Source: an uncultured Hyphomonas sp.
Lineage (GTDB): Bacteria > Pseudomonadota > Alphaproteobacteria > Caulobacterales > Hyphomonadaceae
Length of the DNA stretch: 64,000 nucleotides
Direction: 5' to 3'
NCBI RefSeq assembly: GCF_963678195.1
Contig: NZ_OY782759.1
Span: forward strand, 3,224,001-3,288,000
Part shown: positions 27,778-35,359 of the stretch, piece by piece
Layout: the number at the start of each line of letters is the position of its first letter
Numbering within the stretch: the first letter of the stretch is position 1
Translations under genes and position numbers: made by a program
The notes under the pieces: model-generated
Seen by the model: the letters and a program-made list of their open reading frames with translations, nothing else
Databases searched by the model: none
What the model was told of the DNA's origin: nothing

Positions 27778-29727
27778 TCAGAATGCGTAGGAAAGCGACA
27801 GGCGATAGACACGGCCTGGTTCGGCAAACGTGTAGAGGTCAGACCTGTCAGCCAGACGTTCGTCTGTCAGGTTGTCGATCCCGGCATTCAGGCGCACATG
27901 CGATGTCAGAGGCCACACCGCATCAAGATGCAGGAGCGTGTAGTCGGGGATGCTGACGCCCGGCGAATCCAGCTGATCACCGGTATACTCAACACGCAGG
28001 CGAACCTCCGCCCCTTCCCTCGGAGACCATGACACGGCGGCATTCGCCTGATGCTCAGGACGTTCCGCAATCTGATCCCCTGTCGCCTTATCTTCAGTAT
28101 CGAGATAGGTGTAGTTGGCATTCACCCCGAACCCGGCAGGCAGGTCCATCTGCCCGGACAATTCCAGCCCGTTGACCTCCGCCTCTTCCAGATTGGTATA
28201 GTAGCGGACCTCCGCCCCCCTGATGCCGCAGTCGGACACACACTGGGTCTGAATCAGATTCTCCAACTCGTTGTGGAACACACCGGCATGCACGGTCCAG
28301 GTATCGGCAATATAGTCTACGCTTGCCTCGAAGGTCTTCGTCGTTTCAGGTTTCAGATCCGGATTGCCATAGGCCCAGAAACGGCCGCCAGCTGCGAGCA
28401 CCTGGAAGTCCTCAGACAAGTTGGTCAGGCTGGGCGACTTGAAGCCTTCGCCGTAGCCTCCTTTTACAACGATCCGGTCCGTCGGCTGGAACACGCCGTA
28501 GAGGCGCGGGCTGGCTTCCCAGCCATATGCGTCATGGTGATCACCACGCAGTCCAGCGACCAGTTTGAACGTATCGGTGACTTCGATCTCGTCCTGGATG
28601 AAGATGGCGCCCTGTTCTGCTTCCGAAGTTCCATCCGGCGACGCGACATCATCCTCCAGCTCCTCGCGGCGAATTTCACCGCCAAATGTAACGGAGTGGG
28701 ACTCCGCCAGCTTGAAGGCGGTCAGTCCGCTGAGCACTGTGTCTTCCAACCCCTGGTCCCGGGTCGGGGTTTGACCATTCGTCCGGAAGTTCTCCCGACT
28801 CGCGGAACTCTGATACAGGTCCACCTGCGTACGTCCCCAGGACCAGTTGCCTTTGTGCCCCAGAACGAATTGCTCGCGCTCACCTTCATCGCGATACTCA
28901 TAATCCACCGGAGACCGACCGGACGTGCGCGTGTCGCGCCAGCGCTCGTCATCGCTTCGGGTGTAGATAAAATCGATGCGTTGCTGGTCATCCGGCGTCC
29001 AGACAAGGTTGAATCTTCCAGTGGATGTTTTCCGCCCTTCGATGTCTGAAATGGCCGGGTCATCCGGATTGGGCAGATCATTCCGCTCCAGCACATCACC
29101 AACGAAGGTCGCCCCAAGCTTGCCTTCGACAATCGGAACCGAAAGGAAGACGCTGCCATTTACGCTTTCACCGCCGTCCCCTGATTCCGGCGCCGTGCCG
29201 CCGAGGGACAGCTCGCCCATGAATTCTTCTGCCGGGGATTTGGAGATGATGTTGACGACACCGCCAAGCGCATCCGACCCATAAAGCGACGACATCGGAC
29301 CCCGAACAACTTCGACCTGTTCAATCGCCGCTGTAGGCAGCCAGCCGAGTTCCAGGTCGGAGTGCGAAATCACGCCATTGGTAGCGCTCACCCTGCGACC
29401 ATCGAGAAGGTAAAGTGTATACTCTTCCGGCATTCCGCGGAGACTGATCCCCCTTCTGGTCATGCCGATGCCGGTAACCTGCACACCGGGCTCACCGGCC
29501 AGGGCGTCAGTCAAATCGGTCGAGCCGCGCAATTCCAGCTCTGCATTATCTACCACCGATACGCTCGCCGGTGCGGTTAGAAGAGCCTGCTCGCTAGCTG
29601 TTGCGGTAACAACCACCGTGTCCAGTTCCCGCTCAAGGTCATCGGCAAATGCCGGCGCCGCTACGCTGAGCGCGCCAAGGACCACCGACCCCGACAACCG
29701 ACGGAACGAGAGAATTTGCTGAGTCAT
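27778..29727 (-). CDS. TonB-dependent outer-membrane receptor
   Basis: A 649-residue receptor: signal peptide ending at 'APAFADD', a TonB-box-like 'DTVVVTA', the plug domain ('LTDALAGEPGVQVTGIGMTRRGISLRG', 'VEVVRGPMSSLYGSDALGGVVNIIS') and a 22-strand-type barrel ending in the aromatic C-terminus 'YRLSLSYAF'. The plug is like BtuB and colicin-I receptor homologues. It imports a metal complex with energy from TonB. No cobalamin riboswitch precedes it on the coding strand; instead two Zur-like palindromes do. The ATG at 29727 is preferred because the signal peptide then starts at once; an upstream frame would add 36 residues. Confidence 0.92.
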   Translation of the reverse strand: MTQQILSFRRLSGSVVLGALSVAAPAFADDLERELDTVVVTATASEQALLTAPASVSVVDNAELELRGSTDLTDALAGEPGVQVTGIGMTRRGISLRGMPEEYTLYLLDGRRVSATNGVISHSDLELGWLPTAAIEQVEVVRGPMSSLYGSDALGGVVNIISKSPAEEFMGELSLGGTAPESGDGGESVNGSVFLSVPIVEGKLGATFVGDVLERNDLPNPDDPAISDIEGRKTSTGRFNLVWTPDDQQRIDFIYTRSDDERWRDTRTSGRSPVDYEYRDEGEREQFVLGHKGNWSWGRTQVDLYQSSASRENFRTNGQTPTRDQGLEDTVLSGLTAFKLAESHSVTFGGEIRREELEDDVASPDGTSEAEQGAIFIQDEIEVTDTFKLVAGLRGDHHDAYGWEASPRLYGVFQPTDRIVVKGGYGEGFKSPSLTNLSEDFQVLAAGGRFWAYGNPDLKPETTKTFEASVDYIADTWTVHAGVFHNELENLIQTQCVSDCGIRGAEVRYYTNLEEAEVNGLELSGQMDLPAGFGVNANYTYLDTEDKATGDQIAERPEHQANAAVSWSPREGAEVRLRVEYTGDQLDSPGVSIPDYTLLHLDAVWPLTSHVRLNAGIDNLTDERLADRSDLYTFAEPGRVYRLSLSYAF

Positions 29728-29744
29728 AGTTTTTCCGATTTGAT

Positions 29745-29761
29745 AGGTTATTTCATTACAT
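29745..29761. promoter_or_regulatory. Zur-like palindrome, receptor-proximal
   Basis: GTTAT-TTC-ATTAC (29747-29759) is an imperfect inverted repeat 20 bases before the receptor start. The same GTTAT-N3-ATTAC form recurs at 33192-33204 next to zur. Its place fits a repressor site over the receptor-cobN-exbB promoter. Confidence 0.5.
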
Positions 29762-29966
29762 TGTGAGGTCGTGCGAAACGGTTCTGCACCTGAATTCTTG
29801 TTCAATCCGTTTTCCATGGCCGTCTTGGACCGCACTGCCCCCCTGCCGACGGGTCACCGCTGACAAAGAGCTGCTGTTTCCAGCGAAATACGTACTTCAG
29901 CATCCCCCCTGCTCCTCCAGGCGACCAACACTCGTGGTGCCTCTTAGGGCGCTGAACGACCGAGTC

Positions 29967-29985
29967 AATGTTATATTATACCGTT
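29967..29985. promoter_or_regulatory. Zur-like palindrome, receptor-distal
   Basis: AATGTTATATTATACCGTT is a 19-bp imperfect palindrome, with 7 of 9 pairs matching around 29976, close to the TGTTATA-type boxes of alphaproteobacterial Zur proteins. It lies 240 bases upstream of the receptor start. The rest of 29762-30122 shows no gene; it would be a long leader if transcription starts here. Confidence 0.5.
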
Positions 29986-30122
29986 ACTGTTTCTGGTGAG
30001 ATTCTGCGCACTTTTTGTTCAACAAAGGGATACGCACTCAAACACTCGGTTGCGTTTTCAGCCCCGACCGCAGAGCTAGATTCAAGAACAATTGTTCGCA
30101 GGAAAGTTTATCATGGTACCGA

Positions 30123-30818
30123 CTATTCACTGGCAACCCAACCACACCAGGTGAACGCCCTGTAGAACTGCTCGACGTTCAAGAAACCCGCCGATTTGAG
30201 GATTTGTTCATCCTGTTCCGGGGTCAGGAGCTCGACACTCCGGGATACAGCATCGCGCGCCTGGCTTGCCATTTCAGGATCAACGCCAGACGCGACCGCG
30301 AACGCTTCATAACGGGAAAGCCATTTGTCGCGTACGTCAGGTGCCTGAGGAAAACTGGAATGGGCCACAACGAAAGGTGCGCCAGGCTTGAGGCGCTTGT
30401 GGATTTCCGTGACAGTTCTCAAACGCTCCTGCGGGTCAAGAAAATGCAAAGTGAGCAGACATACCGCCCCATCGAAGGCCTCCTCTGGCGCTGCATCTAT
30501 GTACCCTTCGATGAAGTCCACACGCTCAGCGGCGTCGCCTAACGTGCTGCTGGCGAGCTCGAGCATTGGACGTGCCGGGTCGACACCGACAAATGTCCAG
30601 TCAGGCTGGCTTTCCGCCATTGCACGAAGCTCCAGGCCTCCGCCCGCTCCAAGCACCAGAATTCGGCCATCAGCCGGGACCCGCTCGGCCAGAAGGATCG
30701 TCACCATCCTGTGCAGGTCAGCAAAACCAGGCGTGAAGCGCGGCGGACCGGATTGGTAGTTCGAAACCGCCGCGGGGTCCTTGAAAGATTTCAGGAAGGG
30801 GTTTTCATCGGCTTGCAT
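30123..30818 (-). CDS. Class I SAM-dependent methyltransferase
   Basis: A 231-residue cytoplasmic methyltransferase. Motif I is 'RILVLGAGGGLELRAMA', the acidic residue ending strand 2 is in 'FVGVDPARPML', and 'VDFIEGYIDAAPEEAFDGAVCLLTLHFL' covers the next strands. A good AAGGAG site precedes the ATG. It follows DUF1826 by 33 bases in the same transcript. The acceptor is unknown; small-molecule methylation is the usual role of this group. Its repeated presence within zinc-linked operons would need checking, but here it is clearly inside the metal island. Confidence 0.75.
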   Translation of the reverse strand: MQADENPFLKSFKDPAAVSNYQSGPPRFTPGFADLHRMVTILLAERVPADGRILVLGAGGGLELRAMAESQPDWTFVGVDPARPMLELASSTLGDAAERVDFIEGYIDAAPEEAFDGAVCLLTLHFLDPQERLRTVTEIHKRLKPGAPFVVAHSSFPQAPDVRDKWLSRYEAFAVASGVDPEMASQARDAVSRSVELLTPEQDEQILKSAGFLNVEQFYRAFTWCGWVASE

Positions 30819-30851
30819 GTGTTGTGTCTCCTTCCGGAACGACTTTTCCGG

Positions 30852-31463
30852 TCAACATATTCCTGGACGTTCAATATCGAACACCATCACGAAACGGGCG
30901 CTTCCGGTACCTTCGATTGGCGGCGAGCGGTGAATGATATGTCCCGCCTTCCCACAACGCTTCCCCAGAAACATACCCACTTCAAACGTGGACATTTCCT
31001 GGATCGCCGGCTCACCGCTCCCCTGATGCTCATCGAACCACTGGGTTCCGCGGCCGAAATAAGTCGTGATCAGACGAATATCCGTCTTGTCCTTGTGGAA
31101 CTTTCGACAGGCGTCATCGGTGACATATTCCAGACGTAAAGTGTACTCCGCCGCATGACCGGAACTGGCAGACAGAATGGCCTTTATGTCCGTCATGATG
31201 CGATCCACAACCAAGGGAGACCAATTCCGCCCCGCAAGGAACGCCTCAGCCGCTGATAAAATGGAGGCTTCGTCGCCATCGACCCGGAAATCGACAAATC
31301 CGGAATAATCCAGACCGCAAAACGCATCCCTTATCTCAGGATCCACTGTTCGCTCCCAAAGAGCCAGTTCCACCGCTTCACGAAAGCCCAATTCGATGAG
31401 CGAACCGAAACTATCGCAGGCGTCGACAGTCCGGGTCTGCAACATGACCGGCGACGCAGCCAT
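30852..31463 (-). CDS. DUF1826 family protein
   Basis: A 203-residue soluble protein matching DUF1826, with the family segment 'TLRLEYVTDDACRKFHKD' followed by 'RLITTYFGRGTQWF' and, near the end, 'HRSPPIEGTGSARFVMVFD'. Conserved Cys and His residues in 'DDACRKFHKD' and 'HIIHRSPP' make metal binding likely. The family is often encoded next to COG0523 GTPases of zinc homeostasis. The ATG at 31463 shares a base with the stop of the upstream GTPase gene (TAATG) and has GGAGAAGG upstream; the alternative at 31478 has a poorer site. Its molecular role is unknown. Confidence 0.8.
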   Translation of the reverse strand: MAASPVMLQTRTVDACDSFGSLIELGFREAVELALWERTVDPEIRDAFCGLDYSGFVDFRVDGDEASILSAAEAFLAGRNWSPLVVDRIMTDIKAILSASSGHAAEYTLRLEYVTDDACRKFHKDKTDIRLITTYFGRGTQWFDEHQGSGEPAIQEMSTFEVGMFLGKRCGKAGHIIHRSPPIEGTGSARFVMVFDIERPGIC

Positions 31464-32668
31464 TATTGCCTTCTCCATTTGGGAAACGGGTCGCTCAAAT
31501 CTTCACGCGCAGTGATTGCCCCTCTTTGGTCCATACAGGCGTCGGTCAGGCACGCATCCAACCGGGCGGTAATCGACACAGGATCCATGTCGATACCGAT
31601 GAACACAATTTCCTGCCGGCGGTCACCATAGACCGGGTCCCAGACGGAAGAGAGATAGTCCTCAAGGCCGGAACGATCCGGCCATTGCTCTTGTGGGACA
31701 GCCGACCACCAGGTCCCTACCCCGCTATGCCTGACCAAAGCGCCAGCCTGGCTGACTTCGCCAAGCCATTCCGGCCGGGTGGCCAGCCAGAAGAACCCCT
31801 TTGCCCGGACGACATTCGGCCAGGGCTCATTGAAGAACTCAAACAGTTTTGCCGGATCGAAAGGCTGGCGCCCACGATAGACGAAGCTTTCGATGCCATA
31901 CTCTTCCGTTTCGGGAACGTGGTCCTCAAAACCGTACAGTTCCTTCGCCCACAGCGGATGATCGTGCGCCTTTTCAAAATCAAATCGTCCGGTGCCCATA
32001 ACCTTGTCGAGTGGAACATTTCCAAATTCAGATTCCACGATATCGGCATCGGGATTGAGGGATCGTACCAGCTTCCGCACCGTTTCGAGGTCATCCAGCG
32101 AGATGATATCTGTCTTGTTCAGAATAATGACGTCAGCAAACTCGATCTGGTCAACCAGAAGCTGGACCAGCGGGCGGTCGTCGTCATCGCCGAGGCTCTC
32201 GCCACGATCCACAAGGAAGTCCGAACTGCTGTAGTCTTTCAAAAGATGCGCAGCGTCTACAACGGTCACCATTGTGTCGATCTTCGCAACGTCCCCGAGA
32301 GAAAAGCCTCGCTCATCCCGGAAATCGAAGGTCGCAGCCACCGGCAATGGTTCGGAAATCCCGGTGGACTCGATCAGCAGATAATCGAAACGCCCTTCCG
32401 CAGCGAGGCGCGTGACCTCCTGCAGAAGATCATCTCTCAAAGTGCAGCAGATACAACCATTGCTCATCTCAACGAGCGCTTCATCCGTACGGGAAAGGTT
32501 AGCTCCTCCATCGCGCACAAGCGCGGCGTCGATGTTTACCTCGCTCATATCGTTTACGATGACCGCGACCCGCCGCCCCTCGCGATTGGCAAGCACATGA
32601 TTTAAAAGTGTCGTCTTACCGGCGCCGAGAAAACCGGAAAGAACTGTTACCGGAAGTGTCTGGGACAC
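31463..32668 (-). CDS. COG0523 (CobW/ZigA-type) metallochaperone GTPase
   Basis: A 401-residue G3E GTPase. Walker A is G-F-L-G-A-G-K (residues 12-18), the metal-binding C-I-C-C motif is at residues 72-75, 'VVDAAHLL' and 'ILNKTDIIS' follow, and the C-terminal CobW domain is present. These proteins hand zinc or another metal to client enzymes under starvation. The GTG at 32668 has a perfect AGGAGG six bases upstream and sets the P-loop at the expected place. The start of the transcript is probably at the merC-like gene 57 bases upstream. The metal is inferred to be zinc from the neighbours; cobalt cannot be excluded from this gene alone. Confidence 0.88.
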   Translation of the reverse strand: MSQTLPVTVLSGFLGAGKTTLLNHVLANREGRRVAVIVNDMSEVNIDAALVRDGGANLSRTDEALVEMSNGCICCTLRDDLLQEVTRLAAEGRFDYLLIESTGISEPLPVAATFDFRDERGFSLGDVAKIDTMVTVVDAAHLLKDYSSSDFLVDRGESLGDDDDRPLVQLLVDQIEFADVIILNKTDIISLDDLETVRKLVRSLNPDADIVESEFGNVPLDKVMGTGRFDFEKAHDHPLWAKELYGFEDHVPETEEYGIESFVYRGRQPFDPAKLFEFFNEPWPNVVRAKGFFWLATRPEWLGEVSQAGALVRHSGVGTWWSAVPQEQWPDRSGLEDYLSSVWDPVYGDRRQEIVFIGIDMDPVSITARLDACLTDACMDQRGAITAREDLSDPFPKWRRQ

Positions 32669-32724
32669 TTGCACCCTCCTGCTTGAGATATCGTAGTAGA
32701 AAACGCTTCGCCCGCCTCTGGGGC

Positions 32725-33120
32725 TTAGAAGTCGCGGCCGGACCCGCCATGCCTGTGACGCATCCATCGCCATATGTGCGCCAGCGCAAGCATCAGGGCC
32801 CCGGTCACAGTGAGCGGTGTTTCCAGTTCGTGCAGCGGTTCAACGAACGCCGCGGCAATCAGCAAGCTCAAACCGGCAACAGCCAACCCGACAAAGACTT
32901 TCCAATCTGGTGCCGATAATCGCCTGACAATGGCGAACCCCGACAGGGGCAATGCCAAGGCGACAAATAGCTTGTGGACCCACTCAGCTTCAGACCACGC
33001 CCCGGCCAGGGGAAGAAAAGCTGCAAAGAGCGGCAAGGCAAGGCAGTGCACAACGCACAGCCCGGATAGCGTTACCGCAGAGAAATCTATGACCGCTGCC
33101 CCGGAAGAACGAGCCGCCAT
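32725..33120 (-). CDS. MerC-domain membrane protein
   Basis: A 131-residue protein with four hydrophobic segments and, in the first, '[17 protein letters not shown]', the paired cysteines of the MerC/DUF family that bind metal ions. It ends in a His/Arg-rich tail. In mercury resistance MerC imports Hg2+, but in this setting, divergent from zur and upstream of the GTPase, zinc transport or sensing is more likely. ATG 33120 has a GGGGGAG site; an upstream GTG has none. It is the first gene of the minus-strand operon. Confidence 0.75.
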   Translation of the reverse strand: MAARSSGAAVIDFSAVTLSGLCVVHCLALPLFAAFLPLAGAWSEAEWVHKLFVALALPLSGFAIVRRLSAPDWKVFVGLAVAGLSLLIAAAFVEPLHELETPLTVTGALMLALAHIWRWMRHRHGGSGRDF

Positions 33121-33168
33121 CAGGCGCTCCCCCACTGCTCGACTGCGGGCGAAAATCGTTGCGGAGCA

Positions 33169-33204
33169 TTCATTACATTACCTCAACTTGCGTTATGTTA
33201 TTAC
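33169..33204. promoter_or_regulatory. Pair of Zur-like boxes between zur and merC-like
   Basis: Two related palindromes lie 23 bases apart in the divergent promoter region: TTCAT-TAC-ATTAC at 33169-33181 and GTTAT-GTT-ATTAC at 33192-33204. Both share the ATTAC half-site with the box before the receptor gene. The position fits autorepression of zur and repression of the divergent operon. Confidence 0.5.
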
Positions 33205-33251
33205 ATTCTGATATATGCCCCATAACCGCTTTACAAGAGGCTGTTTCAACC

Positions 33252-33728
33252 ATGATCGAAAATCGGCAGGACGCCCCTTCCCCTTCTTCGACGGAAGCCA
33301 CGATTCTTGCTGCGGAACGGCATGCGGAACAGGAAGGCGTGACCTTCACCTCCATTCGCCGATACGTGTATGCCATTCTGCTCGAAGCAGACGAACCGCT
33401 AGGCGCCTATGACATTGCCGGTCGTCTTGATGGGATCGGGTGCACGAAACCGACCACTGCTTATCGCGCCCTGGAATGGCTTGAGGGTCTGGGGCTGATC
33501 CGGAAGATCAGATCCGTCTCGAAATATATCGCGTTAAAATCCGGTCCTCAGGACGCACCTCTTGCATTTGTCATATGTCAGGAATGCGGAACGACGGAGC
33601 AGATTCCGCTCGGCCCGGAAAGCCATGAGCTGCTGTCTGTCTTCGAAGCAAACGGATTTCAGGCCGTCAATCCGACAATCGAAGTTTCCGGGCGCTGCAT
33701 GGCACATCATCGGCTTGCGGATGAATGA
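33252..33728 (+). CDS. zur: Fur-family regulator, probable Zur
   Basis: A 158-residue Fur-family protein with an N-terminal winged helix ('RRYVYAILLEADEPLGAYDIAGRL' and 'KPTTAYRALEWLEGLGLIRKI') and a C-terminal dimerisation domain with the structural zinc motif C-Q-E-C in 'FVICQECGTTE' and a later 'SGRCMAHH'. The second Cys pair of classical Zur is reduced to one cysteine plus histidines. The wing and 'KYIALKSGP' segment resemble Zur rather than Fur. It would repress the island when zinc is plentiful. The ATG at 33252 has GAGG 11 bases upstream. It is likely co-transcribed with the next two genes. Confidence 0.85.
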   Translation: MIENRQDAPSPSSTEATILAAERHAEQEGVTFTSIRRYVYAILLEADEPLGAYDIAGRLDGIGCTKPTTAYRALEWLEGLGLIRKIRSVSKYIALKSGPQDAPLAFVICQECGTTEQIPLGPESHELLSVFEANGFQAVNPTIEVSGRCMAHHRLADE

Positions 33729-33817
33729 TCAATTTACCGCCTCCGCCATAACCGGGCGAGCGCCCATCCCCTGAAACCTGCACCTGTTCCCTTCCCCCGA
33801 CATTCCAGGAGCCGTCA

Positions 33818-34390
33818 ATGAAGTCATTTAATCTTATCGGAGCGTGCATTCTGAGCACTGCGAGCATTCTCCTGCCAGCTTCAGCCAGCGCGCAGTCTCT
33901 CGATGCTCACGTCCATGGCGAAGCCAATATGGCAATTGTCATTGATGGACAGCACCTGTCCGCATCCCTGATGAGTGCGATGTACAATATCACAGGCTTC
34001 GAACATGCACCCGAAACAGAAGAACAGCGCGAAGTCCTGCAAACGGCTAAATCGCTTCTCGAAGATGGTACCCAGCTCTTCAGGTTTAATTCTGAAGCAG
34101 AATGCTTTCTGACCTCCTCCCACCATAACTTGTCATCAACAGAAGACCGTCATGATACGAACGAAGACAAGCCGGAAGCGGACGGCGAACATCATCACAA
34201 TCATCGGGATCTGGAAGCAGACTACGAATTCACCTGCAAAAAGCCTTCAAAACTCTCATCTGTCAGAGTGGGCCTCTTCGATCACTTCAAGAACCTTCAG
34301 AAAGTGAATGTCGTAACGCTTACGGGCGGCCAGCAATCGGCCGCCGAGCTGACGCCGAAGCGGGAGACGCTGTCGCTGTCCGGGTCATGA
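33818..34390 (+). CDS. ZrgA-like periplasmic zinc-binding protein (DUF2796)
   Basis: A 190-residue exported protein: the signal peptide ends around 'PASASAQ', followed by 'SLDAHVHGEANMAIVIDG', the DUF2796 signature. A flexible insert rich in His, Asp and Glu ('EADGEHHHNHRD') is typical of zinc carriers. In Vibrio (ZrgA) and Pseudomonas (PA4063) such proteins serve a zinc-repressed ABC importer. Here the expected ATPase and permease genes are missing and the DUF3299 gene follows directly, overlapping by 4 bases (ATGA). Confidence 0.85.
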   Translation: MKSFNLIGACILSTASILLPASASAQSLDAHVHGEANMAIVIDGQHLSASLMSAMYNITGFEHAPETEEQREVLQTAKSLLEDGTQLFRFNSEAECFLTSSHHNLSSTEDRHDTNEDKPEADGEHHHNHRDLEADYEFTCKKPSKLSSVRVGLFDHFKNLQKVNVVTLTGGQQSAAELTPKRETLSLSGS

Positions 34391-35139
34391 GGCACAAACT
34401 CAGGACAGCCGGGCCTCTGGCACTTCTCTTGATGGCCATGGCCGGCTGCAACCCGCCACAAAGCAGTCAGTCGGCTTCCGATACAACCATAGACCGGCAA
34501 CCGCCGCCAATGCCGGAAAACGCCGTGACAGTGGACTTTGACACTGCGGCCGACGAAGGAACGAACAGCGTCAGCACGGAACAAGACAAAACGGAACCTC
34601 AGCAATCTTCAGCCGCATGGGGCCTGGAGCCTGGCGAGGCAATCCCGCTCAAATGGGAAGACCTGATGCCAGAAGGCGCCGAGGAAGAACTGGCGCGTCA
34701 GGAAGCCGAATTTTTCAGGATGCTGGAGCAGCGTTACGCCGCGAGCGCAACCTCCCTCGCCGAGGCCCAGACTTTCGATGAAATCCAGGAAGGATCCACG
34801 CTCGACTACATGCCTCAACTCGGGACATTCGATGTTGTTGACGATCTTGACGGCCAGCTGATCCGTATCCCGGGCTATGTCGTACCGTTTGACTTCAATG
34901 AAAATCGGCGTCAGGGCGAATTCCTTTTCGTCCCCTATATGGGCGCCTGCATCCACACACCTCCGCCGCCACCAAACCAGATCATCTTCGTTCGTGCAGA
35001 TCCTGCGATCCCGCTCAGGGACATCTGGTCGCCCTATTGGCTTGAGGGCACACTCACGACCGAAGTGACCCATAGCGAACCCGGAGATGCCGCCTATGCG
35101 GTATCCCTGTCCAAACTCGAGGCTTATGAGTATCGCTGA
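34387..35139 (+). CDS. DUF3299 lipoprotein (ZrgE/PA4066-like)
   Basis: A 250-residue lipoprotein with the lipobox M-A-G-C near residue 20, a proline- and serine-rich linker, and the C-terminal DUF3299 domain recognised from 'IRIPGYVVPFDFNENRRQGEFLFVPYMGACIHTPPPPPNQII' (quoted as family landmarks PGYVVPFDF and GACIHTPPPPPNQ). The His and Cys of the latter may bind metal. The homologue sits at the end of the zinc-repressed ABC loci of Vibrio and Pseudomonas; its molecular job is not established. It ends 57 bases before the tRNA-Val 3' end, just inside the island border. Confidence 0.82.
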   Translation: MRHKLRTAGPLALLLMAMAGCNPPQSSQSASDTTIDRQPPPMPENAVTVDFDTAADEGTNSVSTEQDKTEPQQSSAAWGLEPGEAIPLKWEDLMPEGAEEELARQEAEFFRMLEQRYAASATSLAEAQTFDEIQEGSTLDYMPQLGTFDVVDDLDGQLIRIPGYVVPFDFNENRRQGEFLFVPYMGACIHTPPPPPNQIIFVRADPAIPLRDIWSPYWLEGTLTTEVTHSEPGDAAYAVSLSKLEAYEYR

Positions 35140-35195
35140 TCACCGGGAAGGCAGCTCGAAAGCACAGCGAAAAAGTCACAACCTGCCGAAAAGGA

Positions 35196-35271
35196 TGGTG
35201 GGCGGTAACGGGCTCGAACCGCTGACCCTCTCGGTGTAAACGAGATGCTCTACCAACTGAGCTAACCGCCC
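35196..35271 (-). tRNA. tRNA-Val(TAC)
   Basis: A full cloverleaf on the minus strand: acceptor GGGCGGT/ACCGCCC, D arm GCTC/GAGC, anticodon arm TCTCG-TTTACAC-CGAGA with anticodon TAC, T arm with TTCGAGC loop, discriminator A and encoded CCA (35196-35198). It reads valine GTA/GTG codons. Its 3' half is repeated at 23001-23040, marking it as the integration site of the metal island. Confidence 0.95.
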
Positions 35272-35313
35272 ATCCGGTGGCGTACATGCCGGGACCCGGG
35301 ACAAAAAGCAAGA

Positions 35314-35337
35314 CGGCCGCTCCAGAAGAAGCGGCCG
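35314..35337 (-). terminator. Terminator of lon
   Basis: An 8-bp stem (CGGCCGCT with AGCGGCCG) and 8-base loop followed, on the minus strand, by TCTTGCTTTTT, 23 bases after the lon stop codon. Confidence 0.75.
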
Positions 35338-35359
35338 CCGTTGTTTTCAGGTATCAGGT

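Larger units (their letters stand above)
23001..35235. mobile_element. Genomic island for metal uptake at tRNA-Val
   Basis: The segment between the 40-bp direct repeats carries eleven genes, nearly all of known or suspected zinc homeostasis families: zur, zrgA-like, DUF3299, MerC-like, COG0523 GTPase, DUF1826, methyltransferase, TonB-dependent receptor, CobN-like, ExbB-like and DUF2149. By eye its base composition is less GC-rich than the flanks. No integrase, transposase or relaxase is visible, so the element is either decayed or was mobilised in trans. The flanking order without it would be serine hydrolase, tRNA-Val, lon. Confidence 0.7.

Noticed and set aside
29763-29999. Small open frame in the receptor upstream region
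   Set aside because: It overlaps the putative operators and has no ribosome site or homology pattern that I recognise.
29728-30000. Possible cobalamin riboswitch before the receptor and CobN-like genes
   Set aside because: I looked on the coding (minus) strand for the conserved CCACTG and AGCCAGGAGACC-like boxes and did not find them. Weak look-alikes are on the plus strand, where no gene follows. Zur-like palindromes explain the region better.
23903-32668. Reading the CobN- and CobW-like genes as a cobalamin biosynthesis locus
   Set aside because: The CobN-like protein has a signal peptide and membrane anchor, no CobS, CobT or other cob genes are present, and the neighbours (zur, DUF1826, DUF2796, DUF3299) are of zinc homeostasis.
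22935-35300. Integrase or transposase gene within the tRNA-Val island
   Set aside because: I checked all large frames on both strands in this span; every one belongs to the metal genes or is a shadow. No tyrosine-recombinase or transposase pattern is visible, so mobility can only be inferred from the borders.
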